64,000 nt of DNA, taken from the NCBI GenBank assembly GCA_965250115.1, contig CBDFNJ010000001.1, positions 930,001-994,000 on the forward strand. Direction: 5' to 3'. This DNA comes from CBDFHB01 sp965250115 (GTDB taxonomy: Bacteria; Acidobacteriota; Vicinamibacteria; Marinacidobacterales; SMYC01). Below the pieces are notes generated by a model that was not told where the DNA came from, did not search any database, and saw nothing but the letters and a program-made list of their open reading frames with translations. Within the stretch, counting starts at the first letter, position 1. Every line of letters begins with the position of its first letter. Position numbers and translations under genes: made by a program. Below, piece by piece: positions 52,218-61,570 of the stretch.

Positions 52218-53170
52218 ACTAACCATGAGAATAAATGTTGGCCGGCCCAGAAACGACGAGGCGGTCCCTTGGCGCCGACGAATCCCACGTGCCCTCCACT
52301 CGAGATCATCTTCAGCACGACCGCGTCGGATCTCTCCCATTGGGAAACGCTCTCCACTGGAATGAGGGGATCGTTCTGTGAAGCCAGAACGAGCGTGGGA
52401 AGCTCGATGTCTTTCAACTTCGGGCCGGCGCTCGCGCTCTCGTAGTAGTGCTCGGCATCACGATAACCCCCGTAATGAGCGGTGATAACGTCATCGAACT
52501 CGCGCAACGTCTTCAGACCGCGCTCGCGTCTCGGCGCGTATCGCTCTGGCGACAGACGCTGGCGTTTCCGATAAGACTCGGTCAGAGAAAGAATGAATCT
52601 CAGTTGATAAATCCAGTTGCTCCGCCTTTCGAGCTCGTCGGCCGAGCGCGACATGTCGAGCGGTGGACACAGGGTAGCGATCGCGGCGAGCTCCTTTGGA
52701 AGGCGCTCCTTTTCTCGTGCCGCGGTCAGCAGTGAGAGGTTTGCTCCGAGAGAGAAAGCGGCCAGGCCGAAGCGGGAAACGCGATCGGAAAGCCAGTGCA
52801 TCGCGGCGAGAAGGTCGGACGTCAGCGCAGCGTTATAGAGACGCGGACAGAGGGGAAGAGAATCTCCGCACCCTCGCATGTTCATTCGGACGACGTGCCA
52901 GCCGGCGCGATAGGCCACCATCGCCGTGCTGAGCACGTAGGCAGCGCGGTCCGAACCCTCGAGACCGTGCACGAGAAGCAAGGCCGGCCTGTCCATCTCG
53001 ATCTGCCACGATGCGCGGAGCAAGAGACGCACGTCATCCGTCGATTCGACGACGACATCCTCCGTTGGGTAGGGCCACCGAAGCCAGCTTCGGACGATTT
53101 GACCCCCGATGGTTTGAAGGTGCCCTCCGGGCAGGAAGAAGGAAGGCTGGAAATCGTCAGGGTCGATCAA
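52205..53170 (-). CDS. YheT-family alpha/beta hydrolase
   Basis: 321 aa of the YheT (COG0429) hydrolase family: FLPGGHLQTI near the start, LLVHGLEGSDRAAYV (oxyanion region), Ser nucleophile in AAFSLGANLSLL, Asp in ASQNDPLIP, and His in SSGGHVGF. Substrate unknown. It starts with TTG 10 bases after the CxxC small gene; no Shine-Dalgarno is evident, so it relies on coupling. Last gene of the pyr operon. Confidence 0.85.
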   Translation of the reverse strand: MIDPDDFQPSFFLPGGHLQTIGGQIVRSWLRWPYPTEDVVVESTDDVRLLLRASWQIEMDRPALLLVHGLEGSDRAAYVLSTAMVAYRAGWHVVRMNMRGCGDSLPLCPRLYNAALTSDLLAAMHWLSDRVSRFGLAAFSLGANLSLLTAAREKERLPKELAAIATLCPPLDMSRSADELERRSNWIYQLRFILSLTESYRKRQRLSPERYAPRRERGLKTLREFDDVITAHYGGYRDAEHYYESASAGPKLKDIELPTLVLASQNDPLIPVESVSQWERSDAVVLKMISSGGHVGFVGAKGPPRRFWAGQHLFSWLVKTV

Positions 53171-53180
53171 GGGATAGGGT

Positions 53181-53387
53181 TCAGGGACTCGGTTTCGCGA
53201 CGACGAAGAGATCCCTCAGAGAAGATGTTTCGAAAGGGACGCCGTGGCGGGTGAGCTCTTCGAGGGTCCGTTGGTAGTCGCGATCGTTTCCATAGGCCAA
53301 AAGCAGTAAGCCGCAAGTGTCGCAGGTAGCGGCGTCCTGGTGGCGTTCGAGGCTCTTCCCCGCTTCTTCGAGACAGCAGTCTTTCAT
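53181..53387 (-). CDS. Small CxxC protein (68 aa)
   Basis: 68 aa with Cys at 4-5 (MKDCCLEEAG) and CDTCGLLLLAYGND, three to four Cys that could bind metal or Fe-S, then an alpha/beta end. No family recognised. The ATG overlaps the upstream DUF2400 stop (ATGA at 53384-53387), which strongly suggests it is translated. It lies between DUF2400 and yheT. Confidence 0.68.
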   Translation of the reverse strand: MKDCCLEEAGKSLERHQDAATCDTCGLLLLAYGNDRDYQRTLEELTRHGVPFETSSLRDLFVVAKPSP

Positions 53388-54232
53388 AAACGTTGAATCT
53401 TGCACAGCTCGCAGGGAGCTTCGTCCGGATGGCGAGGGCAGTCCTCCAGAATTCCCATACGTGATAACGCGAAATCATACTTGACCGGATCGCTCGGATC
53501 GAGCTCTGCGAGGCTCCGTGTGATATCGACGGCGGCTTTCCAGCCCGCTGTCTTTCGTTCCGTCCATCCCAAATGTCGTCCGATTCGATAGATGTGAGTG
53601 TCGAGAGGCATGACGAGATCACGAGGATTTGCGAAGCTCCAGAGTCTCATGTCGAGGCCATCGTCGGGCCGAATCATCCAGCGCAGGTACATATTGGTCC
53701 TCTTGCAGGCTCCGGTCAGGGGGTTCGTGAAGAAGAAACGAACCCCGGCTCTCGAGGGAAAGCCTTGCGAAGGGTAGATTCCGCCATGATCGAGCGCCAG
53801 CGCGCGGGCCGAAAAGCGGCGGATGCTTTCCCGCATGTCACCCTGCACGTAGCTCGAGGCGAAGAAACTACCGATGCCGCCATGGCTGTCCAGCATTTGG
53901 CCGGCGAAGGAAACGAGGCAGACGACGTCTCGCGCACCGGTCCAACGATGACGAAAGTCGCCGAGCCGATCGAGCTCCCTTGCAATGGTCACGCGACGCG
54001 CGAAGCTCGCCGGATGCGGCCCCATCCACTCGAGTATTTTCTCCAGACTCTGCCGGATCGTCTTGACGTTTCCATAGGCGAGCGACGATGCCAAGAGGCC
54101 GACCACTTCTCGGTCGTCCGGTCGGGAGAAACGTCTCGGGAACGACAAGGGATCCGAGCCGAGATAGCGTGCGTCGTATCGCCGACGGAGCTTTTCAAGT
54201 CCGCGATGAAGGGGTCTCGAGGCCCGCGTCAT
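53384..54232 (-). CDS. TIGR02757 / DUF2400 family protein
   Basis: 282 aa of DUF2400, a family related to HhH-GPD DNA glycosylase-like folds by distant similarity (recollection). Has SSLAYGNVKTIRQSLE, NMYLRWMIRPDDG, PLDTHIYRIGRHLGWTERKT and a Cys cluster near the end (CPRHPDEAPCELC) that may hold an Fe-S cluster. Function unknown. Overlaps both neighbours by ATGA (54229-54232 with pyrC; 53384-53387 with the small CxxC gene). Confidence 0.85.
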   Translation of the reverse strand: MTRASRPLHRGLEKLRRRYDARYLGSDPLSFPRRFSRPDDREVVGLLASSLAYGNVKTIRQSLEKILEWMGPHPASFARRVTIARELDRLGDFRHRWTGARDVVCLVSFAGQMLDSHGGIGSFFASSYVQGDMRESIRRFSARALALDHGGIYPSQGFPSRAGVRFFFTNPLTGACKRTNMYLRWMIRPDDGLDMRLWSFANPRDLVMPLDTHIYRIGRHLGWTERKTAGWKAAVDITRSLAELDPSDPVKYDFALSRMGILEDCPRHPDEAPCELCKIQRL

Positions 54233-55509
54233 CGAAGCGAGTAGACCCTATGACCGGCAACGATGGTGTGCACCGCGCGTCCCACGAGCTCCCACCCCCC
54301 GAAGGGCGTGTTCTTTCCCATCGAGATGAACGACTGTGGCACGACCCCCTGAGGCACATCGAGATCCAGCAACGTCACATCCCCGATGGAGCCAGGTGCG
54401 AGGCTTCCTCCCTTGACACCCAGGATCGCGGCCGGAGCTCGAGACATGAGCGTCACCAGGCGATCGAGAGAAACGATGCCCGGTCTCACGAGGCGGTCGA
54501 GGCAGAGCGGGAGCGCCGTTTCGAGGCCCACGATCCCGAAGGGCGCGTGGTCGAAGTCTTCGCTCTTCTCGTCCTGGTGGTGGGGAGCGTGGTCGGTGGC
54601 GATCGCGTCGACAGTGCCGTCGATGACGCCCTCTACCAGTGCGTCGCGATCGTCTTTGGTTACGAGGGGCGGCTTCATCTTGGCGTTCGTATCGTAGCTC
54701 GAGGCGACCTCGTCGGTCAGTAGAAGGTGATGGGGCGTGACCTCGCATGTCACGGGAAGGCCTCGAGATTTGGCTTCTCGAACCGCGATGAGGGCCGCTC
54801 TCGTCGACAGGTGGGCGACATGAAACCGGGCTCCGGTCAGCTCGGCCAGTGAGATGTTGCGTCGCACGGAGATCTCCTCGGAGGCTCTGGGAATGCCACG
54901 GAGGCCAAGTGAAGTGGACCAGTAGCCCTCGTTCATGACTCCGTCCGGATGGAGCTCTGGCGTCTCGCAGTGCTCGATGATGGGAACATCGAATACCCCG
55001 GCGTATTCCATCGCGCGGCGCATGACGTTCGCGTCCCGTACCGGCAGTCCGTCGTCGGAGATCGCGACCGCTCCCGCAGCGACCATCTCACCTATCTCCG
55101 ACAGCTCCTTGCCCGCCATGCCCTTGGTCGTGGCCCCGATCGGGTAGACACGTGCCTTGGCCGCTTGAGCCGCCTTGCGAAGGATGAACTCGGTGACGGA
55201 GGCGCAGTCATTGGGCGGGTCGGTATTCGCCATGCAGGCGACGGCCGTGAATCCGCCCGAGACCGCGGCTGTCGTCCCTGACGCAATGGTCTCCTTGTAC
55301 TCGAAGCCGGGCTCACGGAGGTGCACGTGCATGTCGATGAGGCCGGGAATGGCTACGAGACCGGAGGCATCGAGGATCTCGGTATCCTGGACGTCGATAG
55401 AGGGCTCGATGGCGGTCACCGTCTCGTTCTCGATCAAGATGTCCGACAGGCGATCGAGCTTCTGGCTGGGGTCGAGGACTCGGGCGCCTCGGATTAGCAA
55501 GCGGTTCAT
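54229..55509 (-). CDS. pyrC: Dihydroorotase
   Basis: 426-aa class I dihydroorotase (pyrimidine synthesis step 3). DMHVHLREPG (metal His pair), IIEHCE, HVAHLSTRAAL, and ATDHAPHHQDEK (catalytic Asp). Overlaps pyrB (ATGA at 55506-55509). Confidence 0.94.
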   Translation of the reverse strand: MNRLLIRGARVLDPSQKLDRLSDILIENETVTAIEPSIDVQDTEILDASGLVAIPGLIDMHVHLREPGFEYKETIASGTTAAVSGGFTAVACMANTDPPNDCASVTEFILRKAAQAAKARVYPIGATTKGMAGKELSEIGEMVAAGAVAISDDGLPVRDANVMRRAMEYAGVFDVPIIEHCETPELHPDGVMNEGYWSTSLGLRGIPRASEEISVRRNISLAELTGARFHVAHLSTRAALIAVREAKSRGLPVTCEVTPHHLLLTDEVASSYDTNAKMKPPLVTKDDRDALVEGVIDGTVDAIATDHAPHHQDEKSEDFDHAPFGIVGLETALPLCLDRLVRPGIVSLDRLVTLMSRAPAAILGVKGGSLAPGSIGDVTLLDLDVPQGVVPQSFISMGKNTPFGGWELVGRAVHTIVAGHRVYSLR

Positions 55510-56429
55510 GTCGAGGCCCCGGTCAAAAGATAGAGCACCGCCATGCGCACCGCGACCCCGTTTGTGACCTGTTCGAGGATCAAGGAATAGGGACCGTCCG
55601 CGACCGCCGATTCGATCTCGAGGCCACGGTTCAACGGGCCTGGGTGCATCAGCACGACATCGGGTTTGGCACGTTGCAGTCGCGCGGTCGTGAGAGCGTA
55701 CAAATGAAAGTACTCGCGCACGGAAGGGAAGTAGGCGCCCTGCATTCGCTCGTTCTGCACTCGCAGCATCATGATGACGTCGGCACCCTCGATAGCCTCT
55801 TGCATCGTTCTCGCCACTTCGGCGCCCAGATCCTCCACCTTGGGTGGAATCAGAGTCGGTGGCCCTGTAACGACCACCCGTGAGCCAGTCTTTCTCAGAA
55901 GTCGCAAATTGGACCGAAAGACGCGGCTATGCGTCAGATCGCCCACGATTACCACATTGAGACCTGACAAGGTTCCCTTCGCGTCCCGAATTGTCATCGC
56001 GTCGAGAAGCGCCTGGGTCGGATGCTCGTGCATGCCGTCTCCGGCGTTGACCACGGAAGCTTTCAAATGTTTGGCGGCGATGTGAGGAGCTCCTGATGCG
56101 GCGTGTCGCATGACGAGGACATCGGGGGCCATGGCTTGAAGATTCCTGACGGTATCGAGCAGGGTCTCGCCTTTGCTGACCGAGCTACCCGAGGCACCTA
56201 CGTTGATGGCATCGGCCGAGAGACGTTTCGCAGCCAATTCGAAAGAGACGCGAGTCCGCGTGCTCGCTTCGTAGAAGAGGTTGATGACAGTACGGCCGCG
56301 GAGAGTAGGTACTTTCTTGATCGGGCGCGTACCGACTTCTTTGAACGAAGCCGCGGTGCTCAAGATGAGCTCGATCTCCTGAAGCGACAAACTCTCGATG
56401 TCCAGGAGATCCTTGTTCCGAAGATTCAT
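55506..56429 (-). CDS. pyrB: Aspartate carbamoyltransferase catalytic subunit
   Basis: 307 aa: FYEASTRTRVSFELAAKRL (carbamoyl phosphate site), MRHAASGAPHIAA, DGMHEHPTQALLDAMTI, and a C-terminal MHPGPLNRGLEI. Catalyses the committed step. ATG 56429 lies one base after the pyrR stop. No pyrI regulatory subunit is present, as usual for this clustered class. Confidence 0.95.
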   Translation of the reverse strand: MNLRNKDLLDIESLSLQEIELILSTAASFKEVGTRPIKKVPTLRGRTVINLFYEASTRTRVSFELAAKRLSADAINVGASGSSVSKGETLLDTVRNLQAMAPDVLVMRHAASGAPHIAAKHLKASVVNAGDGMHEHPTQALLDAMTIRDAKGTLSGLNVVIVGDLTHSRVFRSNLRLLRKTGSRVVVTGPPTLIPPKVEDLGAEVARTMQEAIEGADVIMMLRVQNERMQGAYFPSVREYFHLYALTTARLQRAKPDVVLMHPGPLNRGLEIESAVADGPYSLILEQVTNGVAVRMAVLYLLTGAST

Positions 56430-56430
56430 G

Positions 56431-56973
56431 TCATTCCGTGCTCTCTGCGAGGAGCACTTCGTCCCGTCCGTCTTCCTCGTCGACGAGAAGATTGACCATC
56501 TGCTCTCGGGTCGTTTCGACAGTTGTGCCGACGTAGTCGGCGTGGATGGGTAGCTCGCGTCCGCCTCTATCGACCATGACGAGGAGCTCGATCTTTCGAG
56601 GTCGGCCGAAGTCAATGAGTGCGGTGATCGCAGCGCGAACCGTGCGTCCGGTATAAAGGACGTCGTCGACGAGGACAATCCAAGCGTTATCGACCGCGAA
56701 GGGCAGCTGGGTCTCCCGCACAATGGGTTGCTCGGCGATAGCGGTGAGGTCGTCGCGATAGAGCGTGATGTCGAGCACTCCGAGAGCGGGTTTTCTTTCC
56801 GCTTTCTCCTGGACGTAGCGGGCGATGCGCCTTGAAAGCGGTACGCCTCGTGTGCGAATGCCGACGAGCGCGAGCGGCGCGTCGGTCGTCTCGCTTCGCT
56901 CGCATATCTCGATCGCGAGGCGACGGATCGCCTCGTCGAACGCCTCGCTGTCAAGAATCACGGAGTCGGTCAT
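56431..56973 (-). CDS. pyrR: PyrR bifunctional regulator / uracil phosphoribosyltransferase
   Basis: 180 aa of the PyrR family: VGIRTRGVPLSRRIA and the PRPP-binding VLVDDVLYTGRTVRAA. In Bacillus it binds pyr mRNA and controls attenuation by UMP/PRPP. I see no clear PyrR RNA target in the ~215-base leader, so control here may differ. First gene of pyrR-pyrB-pyrC. Confidence 0.93.
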   Translation of the reverse strand: MTDSVILDSEAFDEAIRRLAIEICERSETTDAPLALVGIRTRGVPLSRRIARYVQEKAERKPALGVLDITLYRDDLTAIAEQPIVRETQLPFAVDNAWIVLVDDVLYTGRTVRAAITALIDFGRPRKIELLVMVDRGGRELPIHADYVGTTVETTREQMVNLLVDEEDGRDEVLLAESTE

Positions 56974-57041
56974 GTCGCCTTCGCGGGCCGGATCCTATCA
57001 GTTTCCGAGCCCAATTTCGTCCTGCCGTCGTTTCGGCATCA

Positions 57042-57184
57042 GCAGGGCGCGGAAAAAGGCATCTGCACTCTGCGCGAGCGGCAACCTATTCATCTGCCGC
57101 GAGCCTGGCCCGAGTGTGCCGTAAAAGGCCCGAGCGAGGAGCGAGGGCCAGTGAGGGAGCCGGGGAGGCGACCGAGCACTAAGA
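57042..57184. repeat. Dispersed ~140-bp repeat, copy B
   Basis: Partner of copy A (16588-16725) with the same block order and the same end GAGCACTAAGA. It fills most of the gap between the phosphodiesterase stop and the pyrR start, so it would be transcribed antisense in the pyr leader. Confidence 0.7.
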
Positions 57185-57189
57185 AACGA

Positions 57190-59034
57190 TTAGTCCGGGA
57201 TCTCGTTCAGCTCGGGAAGGGCGTCGAGTGGAGATCCTTCCTCTGCGACGTCTCGCGGTCGGTGCGGCTCGACCAGGAAGTTGTGGTAGGAGGAGATGAA
57301 GGTAACGGGCTGATTGCGCACGAGCTCTTCGTCGAGCACCGCCGTCAGCAGCGTTCCGTCCATGTCTTGGCCGAGCGGTAACCCCATCAGGTACAGCAGC
57401 GTGGGCGTGAGATCCAGGACCGATGCGCCTTGAATCTTGACCCCGTGGGCGATCCCCGGGCCCTGAAGAATGAGAAGCCCGTCAGGCGAGCTCTCGTGAT
57501 AGCCCGACAGAAAAGGGTTGCCTTTGAACGGTTCGATGATGCGCCTGGTCAAGGACAAGGGCTCCATTCCGTGGCCGGAAACCACGACGATGGTCTCATC
57601 CGGGCTGCGGTTCTGAATGTACTCCCCTAGTAAGGTATCGAGATGGCGATAGTAGCTTTCCACGACGCGACCATATTTACGTATCTCCGCGTCGCTTACG
57701 TCGCCAAAGCGCTCCGGTTGGTCGAATCGGGTGAAATAGTGGCCGACGCCGTCGAGACCGAAGAAGTAGATGGCAAAGACATCTGGGTTCACCTCTTCTC
57801 TGAGTTGGGCCCCGATTCTTTGGTATGTGGCGTCGTCCGCGAGAGCTGTGGAGAGCTGCCTTCTCCAGGGAAAGTCGTCGCCGGGGACCGAAACGGTTTC
57901 GTCGACGAAACGATCTAGGGTTTCTTCGTCGATATCCTCGGGGAAGACGACCTCGGGGCCGTATCGCTCGAAGATGTCTTCGGGAAACGTGAGATGGGGT
58001 AGTGGGGGCTCGAAGCTCTCGCGCACTTGGCGGTGAAAATGCTCGGAGACCACGAATCCATGAATCTCGTCGGCCGGGTAGCTTCCCCACCAACGGAGGA
58101 GGCCGGTCTTGACGCCGAAGCGGCTGAGGATGCTCCAGAAAGGCTGAGTTCGGCGGAGTGAGGACGTGACTGCGCTCCGATCGACCGCGCCGAGGCCCTC
58201 CAGCGTTCGGAAGTCCAGGCCGCGCGGCCGAAGGTTGAAGGGTGTTTCAACCGCGGGGAAACGGTAGCGGTAGAAACCCATCAGGCCATGCTTGCGTGGC
58301 AACTTGCCCGTAGCCATGCTCGTCCAAACTGCGACCGACTCGTTAGGGTAAAGCGTGCGCAGCGCGCCCGACGCGCCTCCTTCGATCAGACGTGCGAAAT
58401 TCGGAAGCTGGCCCTCGGCCACGGCGGGGAGCACGTAGGACATCGAGGCCCCCTCGATCCCGATGATGGTCAGTTTCCGTGCCGAGGGCGTGTCCTCCAG
58501 AGGCATTCGGGGAAAGGATCCCTCGTTCGCTGGCTCCGGACGCATGACGAGCGGAAGAGTCACGGCTGCGACGAGCGACACGGACGAAAGAAGATAGCTG
58601 ACGAGGGCGCCGCGTCGTCCGAACGAGTAGTGAAAAAGCGCCATGACGAGCAGGGCAGAAGCCGCCGTCGAGACGACGGTCGCCGCGATAGCGAGCGCGC
58701 GACGCGTTTCCAACGGAAGGTTGAGCCCTAGGCTCACGAGATTGTGCCAGAGGAGCACGGCCGCCATCCCCAGGCTCAACGTGAAAAGCCACGTCAAGAG
58801 ACGAAACGAAAGCCAGGCCGGACCGAGGCTCCTGCCGCGGGCCGCCTCGACCAGATGAAGCAACACCCAATAGCCGGCACCGATCGCGAGGCCGTAGGTC
58901 GTTGCGAAAACGCCCCAAACGGAGAGAACGTTCGTCCAGTTATGAGGGACCTCGGGGTTCAAGAGGAAAACGAGCTCCGCGAAAAGCAGAGCCGCAAGCT
59001 GGCCGGCAACCAGGGCGTTCGTCAGTTTGCGCAT
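57190..59034 (-). CDS. Membrane-anchored type I phosphodiesterase/alkaline phosphatase family protein
   Basis: 614 aa: five or so N-terminal membrane helices (residues ~5-170), then an alkaline phosphatase-fold domain (TIIGIEGASMSYVLPAV, YPNESVAVWTSMATGKLPRKHG, FFGLDGVGHYF, VSGHGMEP, HESSPDGLLILQGPGI). The usual Asp/Thr metal and nucleophile positions look partly replaced (IGIEGAS for IGIDG; Ser/Thr in NESVAVWTS). Likely acts on a lipid- or cell-surface phosphodiester at the outer face. Its ATG overlaps the rluD stop by 13 bases, so it belongs to lspA-lgt-rluD. Confidence 0.78.
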   Translation of the reverse strand: MRKLTNALVAGQLAALLFAELVFLLNPEVPHNWTNVLSVWGVFATTYGLAIGAGYWVLLHLVEAARGRSLGPAWLSFRLLTWLFTLSLGMAAVLLWHNLVSLGLNLPLETRRALAIAATVVSTAASALLVMALFHYSFGRRGALVSYLLSSVSLVAAVTLPLVMRPEPANEGSFPRMPLEDTPSARKLTIIGIEGASMSYVLPAVAEGQLPNFARLIEGGASGALRTLYPNESVAVWTSMATGKLPRKHGLMGFYRYRFPAVETPFNLRPRGLDFRTLEGLGAVDRSAVTSSLRRTQPFWSILSRFGVKTGLLRWWGSYPADEIHGFVVSEHFHRQVRESFEPPLPHLTFPEDIFERYGPEVVFPEDIDEETLDRFVDETVSVPGDDFPWRRQLSTALADDATYQRIGAQLREEVNPDVFAIYFFGLDGVGHYFTRFDQPERFGDVSDAEIRKYGRVVESYYRHLDTLLGEYIQNRSPDETIVVVSGHGMEPLSLTRRIIEPFKGNPFLSGYHESSPDGLLILQGPGIAHGVKIQGASVLDLTPTLLYLMGLPLGQDMDGTLLTAVLDEELVRNQPVTFISSYHNFLVEPHRPRDVAEEGSPLDALPELNEIPD

Positions 59035-59996
59035 GACGTGTTCCGGAGCCTCGAGAGCAACTCGCGCAAGTCTTCCGGAAGCGGGGCCTCGAAACGCACG
59101 AGTTTCCGGCTGCGTGGGTGAACGAGCGCGAGTACGGACGAGTGGAGCGCGGGCCTTGGGAAATCTCGCAAGAGCCGGAAGGCGATCGGATTTCTGTCCG
59201 GCAGCTTCGCGCTAGGTTTCGGTGTGCCATAGTCGCGATCACCCACGACGGGAAAACCAGCTTCGCTCAAGTGCACGCGAATCTGGTGCGTGCGTCCGGT
59301 GTGGATGCGAACGGTGACGAGAGAGCTCAGCTGCAGGATCTCGAGCCGTTCGACCGAGCTGCTCGCGTCCTTGGGCCGGGTGCTTCGGCTCGAGATTTTC
59401 TTACGGTCTCGGGGGTCGCGGCCAATGGGCGCATCGACCTGAAGACTTTCTGGGGCCGTCCCATGAACGATGGCGAGGTAGCTCTTCTCGACCGAGCGAG
59501 TCTGAAACTGCTCGGCCAGAGACCGGTGGGTGACATCGTTTTTGGCCACCACGAGGAGCCCCGAGGTACCCGCGTCGAGACGATGTACGATGCCCGGGCG
59601 AATGACACCACCGATTCCGCTGAGGTCACGGCAGTGTGCGAGAAGCGCGTTGACGAGCGTTCCCGATCCGTGCCCCGGTGACGGATGCACTACCATTCCG
59701 GCGGGCTTGTCGATGACGATGAGGTCGGCGTCTTCGTAGATGACATCGAGCGGGAGCGACTCGGCTCTCGGCGTCGTCGGCACAGGTTCGGGCGGGCGCA
59801 CATCGATGCGCTCTCCCGCTCGGCACGGCCTCGAGGCGCGTACCGTTCCGCCCTCGACCTCGACCAGGCCAGCTTCGATCCACTTCTTGGCCTGCGCACG
59901 GCTTACGTCTTCCATGTGTTGCGCGATCACGACGTCCAATCGAAGGTTTTCCTCCCGGGCTTCTACGACCCAGAAGCGTCGGCGAGCGTCGGTCAA
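59022..59996 (-). CDS. rluD: RluD-type 23S rRNA pseudouridine synthase
   Basis: 324 aa: an S4 RNA-binding domain (~12-75) and RluA-family core with GIVHRLDAGTSGLLVVAK (catalytic Asp in HRLD). Modifies 23S rRNA helix 69 in E. coli; the exact site here is assumed. Sits between lgt and the phosphodiesterase gene. Confidence 0.9.
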   Translation of the reverse strand: MTDARRRFWVVEAREENLRLDVVIAQHMEDVSRAQAKKWIEAGLVEVEGGTVRASRPCRAGERIDVRPPEPVPTTPRAESLPLDVIYEDADLIVIDKPAGMVVHPSPGHGSGTLVNALLAHCRDLSGIGGVIRPGIVHRLDAGTSGLLVVAKNDVTHRSLAEQFQTRSVEKSYLAIVHGTAPESLQVDAPIGRDPRDRKKISSRSTRPKDASSSVERLEILQLSSLVTVRIHTGRTHQIRVHLSEAGFPVVGDRDYGTPKPSAKLPDRNPIAFRLLRDFPRPALHSSVLALVHPRSRKLVRFEAPLPEDLRELLSRLRNTSCAN

Positions 59997-60002
59997 GGAA
60001 AT

Positions 60003-60809
60003 CTAGGCCGTGCGATGCCGTGGCAAGCGGCCGAGAGCGATGAGCGCGAAGGTTGCCACGGCGAGAAGCAGCGCGGCGATGACTTGAGACGTGGAGAGAC
60101 TACCACCGAGGACGAAGCCCCTCTCGAGATCGCCACGGAAGAACTCGATGACGAATCGTCCGACCGAGTACATCGCGACATAGCTCCAGAAAATCTGGCC
60201 GTCGAATTTCTTTCTCGATGCCAGGTAGATCAGGATGCCAAAGATGGCGAATTCCACGAAGGCCTCGTATAGCTGAGTCGGGTGGAGCGGGATACCCAGG
60301 GGAACACCTACGATTTCTTTGGCATAGGGGTCGGTGAAGGTGATGCCCAAGAGTCCTGTGGTCGGCTTTCCGTAGCAGCATCCGGCGCTGAAGCAGCCGA
60401 GTCGTCCAATCGCATGCCCCAGCGCGACCGAGGGCGCGAGAAGGTCCGTCATCGGCCAAACGGGGAGCTTGTGCTTTCGGAAGAACCAGATCGACGTTAC
60501 GACGGCAGCCACGAGTCCGCCGTAGAAAACCCCGCCGGAGCGGATCAAGCTCAAGGGGGCGTGTCGATAGTGCTCCCAATCGACGATGAGCAACAAGACC
60601 TTTGCGCCCACGAGCGCGGAAACGAGGATATAGAGGCCGAGATCCATCATGAGGTTGGCCTCGATCCCGAACCGCTTTCCTCGCATCGCGGCGACCTTGA
60701 GCGCGACGAGGAAGCCCGCCGCTAGCAGAAAGCCGTAAGTGTGAAGAATCGCGTGAAACTCGCGGCCGAGGAGGCTCACTTCACCGAAATCGAATAGTTT
60801 GGGAAACAA
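60003..60809 (-). CDS. lgt: Prolipoprotein diacylglyceryl transferase
   Basis: 268 aa, seven membrane helices, with GGVFYGGLV, the signature GHAIGRLGCFSAGCCYGKPT and PLHPTQLYEA. Adds diacylglycerol to the lipobox Cys, the first step of lipoprotein maturation; the window encodes two clear lipoproteins. It starts 2 bases after the lspA stop. Confidence 0.94.
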   Translation of the reverse strand: MFPKLFDFGEVSLLGREFHAILHTYGFLLAAGFLVALKVAAMRGKRFGIEANLMMDLGLYILVSALVGAKVLLLIVDWEHYRHAPLSLIRSGGVFYGGLVAAVVTSIWFFRKHKLPVWPMTDLLAPSVALGHAIGRLGCFSAGCCYGKPTTGLLGITFTDPYAKEIVGVPLGIPLHPTQLYEAFVEFAIFGILIYLASRKKFDGQIFWSYVAMYSVGRFVIEFFRGDLERGFVLGGSLSTSQVIAALLLAVATFALIALGRLPRHRTA

Positions 60810-60811
60810 TG

Positions 60812-61366
60812 TCAGGAATCTCCCGTCGAAGCCTCCGCGGCGACTTCGGATGATGTGGCGCGAGTCGAATCATTTTGACGAAGGCTGTCTAGCAATAGCA
60901 GGCCGACGCCAACCGAGATGCAAGCATCGGCGAGGTTGAACGCTGGCCAGTGGGCGTTGCCGTAGAAGACATCCACGAAATCGACCACGTAGCCCAGCCG
61001 GACGCGGTCGAGGATGTTTCCCAGGGCGCCGCCGAGAATGCATAACAGTCCGACTCTCGCTATCCGCTCGCTTGTTGCTGATTGGAGCGCGAAGTAGGCG
61101 ACGGCGGCCATCGCGACCAGAGACGCCAGTGTGACGAGCAAAGACTTGTATGGCATGTCGGAGGCAGAGAGCAACCCGAATGCCATGCCGGTGTTGCGCA
61201 CCATCGTGAAGCGGACGAGGCTCGGTACCACCGTCACGGACTCTCCTAGAGCCAGGCTCTTGGAAACGAGAACCTTGGTGAGCTGATCCAGGGCCACGAT
61301 TCCGAGGACGGCTAGAGTCGGAGTGAGCAGGCGCTCTCGCCAGGCGCCAGGGCTATCTGTCGTCAC
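60812..61366 (-). CDS. lspA: Lipoprotein signal peptidase
   Basis: 184-aa signal peptidase II: four helices, VRNTGMAFGLL, the first catalytic Asp in GGALGNILDRVRLG, and the second in FNLADACISVG. Cleaves lipidated prolipoproteins. First gene of lspA-lgt-rluD. Confidence 0.94.
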   Translation of the reverse strand: MTTDSPGAWRERLLTPTLAVLGIVALDQLTKVLVSKSLALGESVTVVPSLVRFTMVRNTGMAFGLLSASDMPYKSLLVTLASLVAMAAVAYFALQSATSERIARVGLLCILGGALGNILDRVRLGYVVDFVDVFYGNAHWPAFNLADACISVGVGLLLLDSLRQNDSTRATSSEVAAEASTGDS

Positions 61367-61570
61367 TGGACCCAGACTAGCACTCTCGATCCCGCCATTT
61401 CAATTCAAGGAGTTAGCACCACGCGACCTTGATAGGGTGACAGGTGATGGAACGGCCCCAGAGGGTGGCTCCGAGGTCAGCTCGACAGGAGTTCGCATTC
61501 GCTTGCGAACGGGGTTAAACTTGATAGATCGTTCAAGCCAGCCTAGTCAGTCTCGCGAGCTACCCTTTTG

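Noticed and set aside
56974..57189. PyrR-binding attenuator in the pyr leader
   Set aside because: No match to the conserved PyrR RNA target and no terminator/antiterminator pair was seen; most of the leader is the dispersed repeat.
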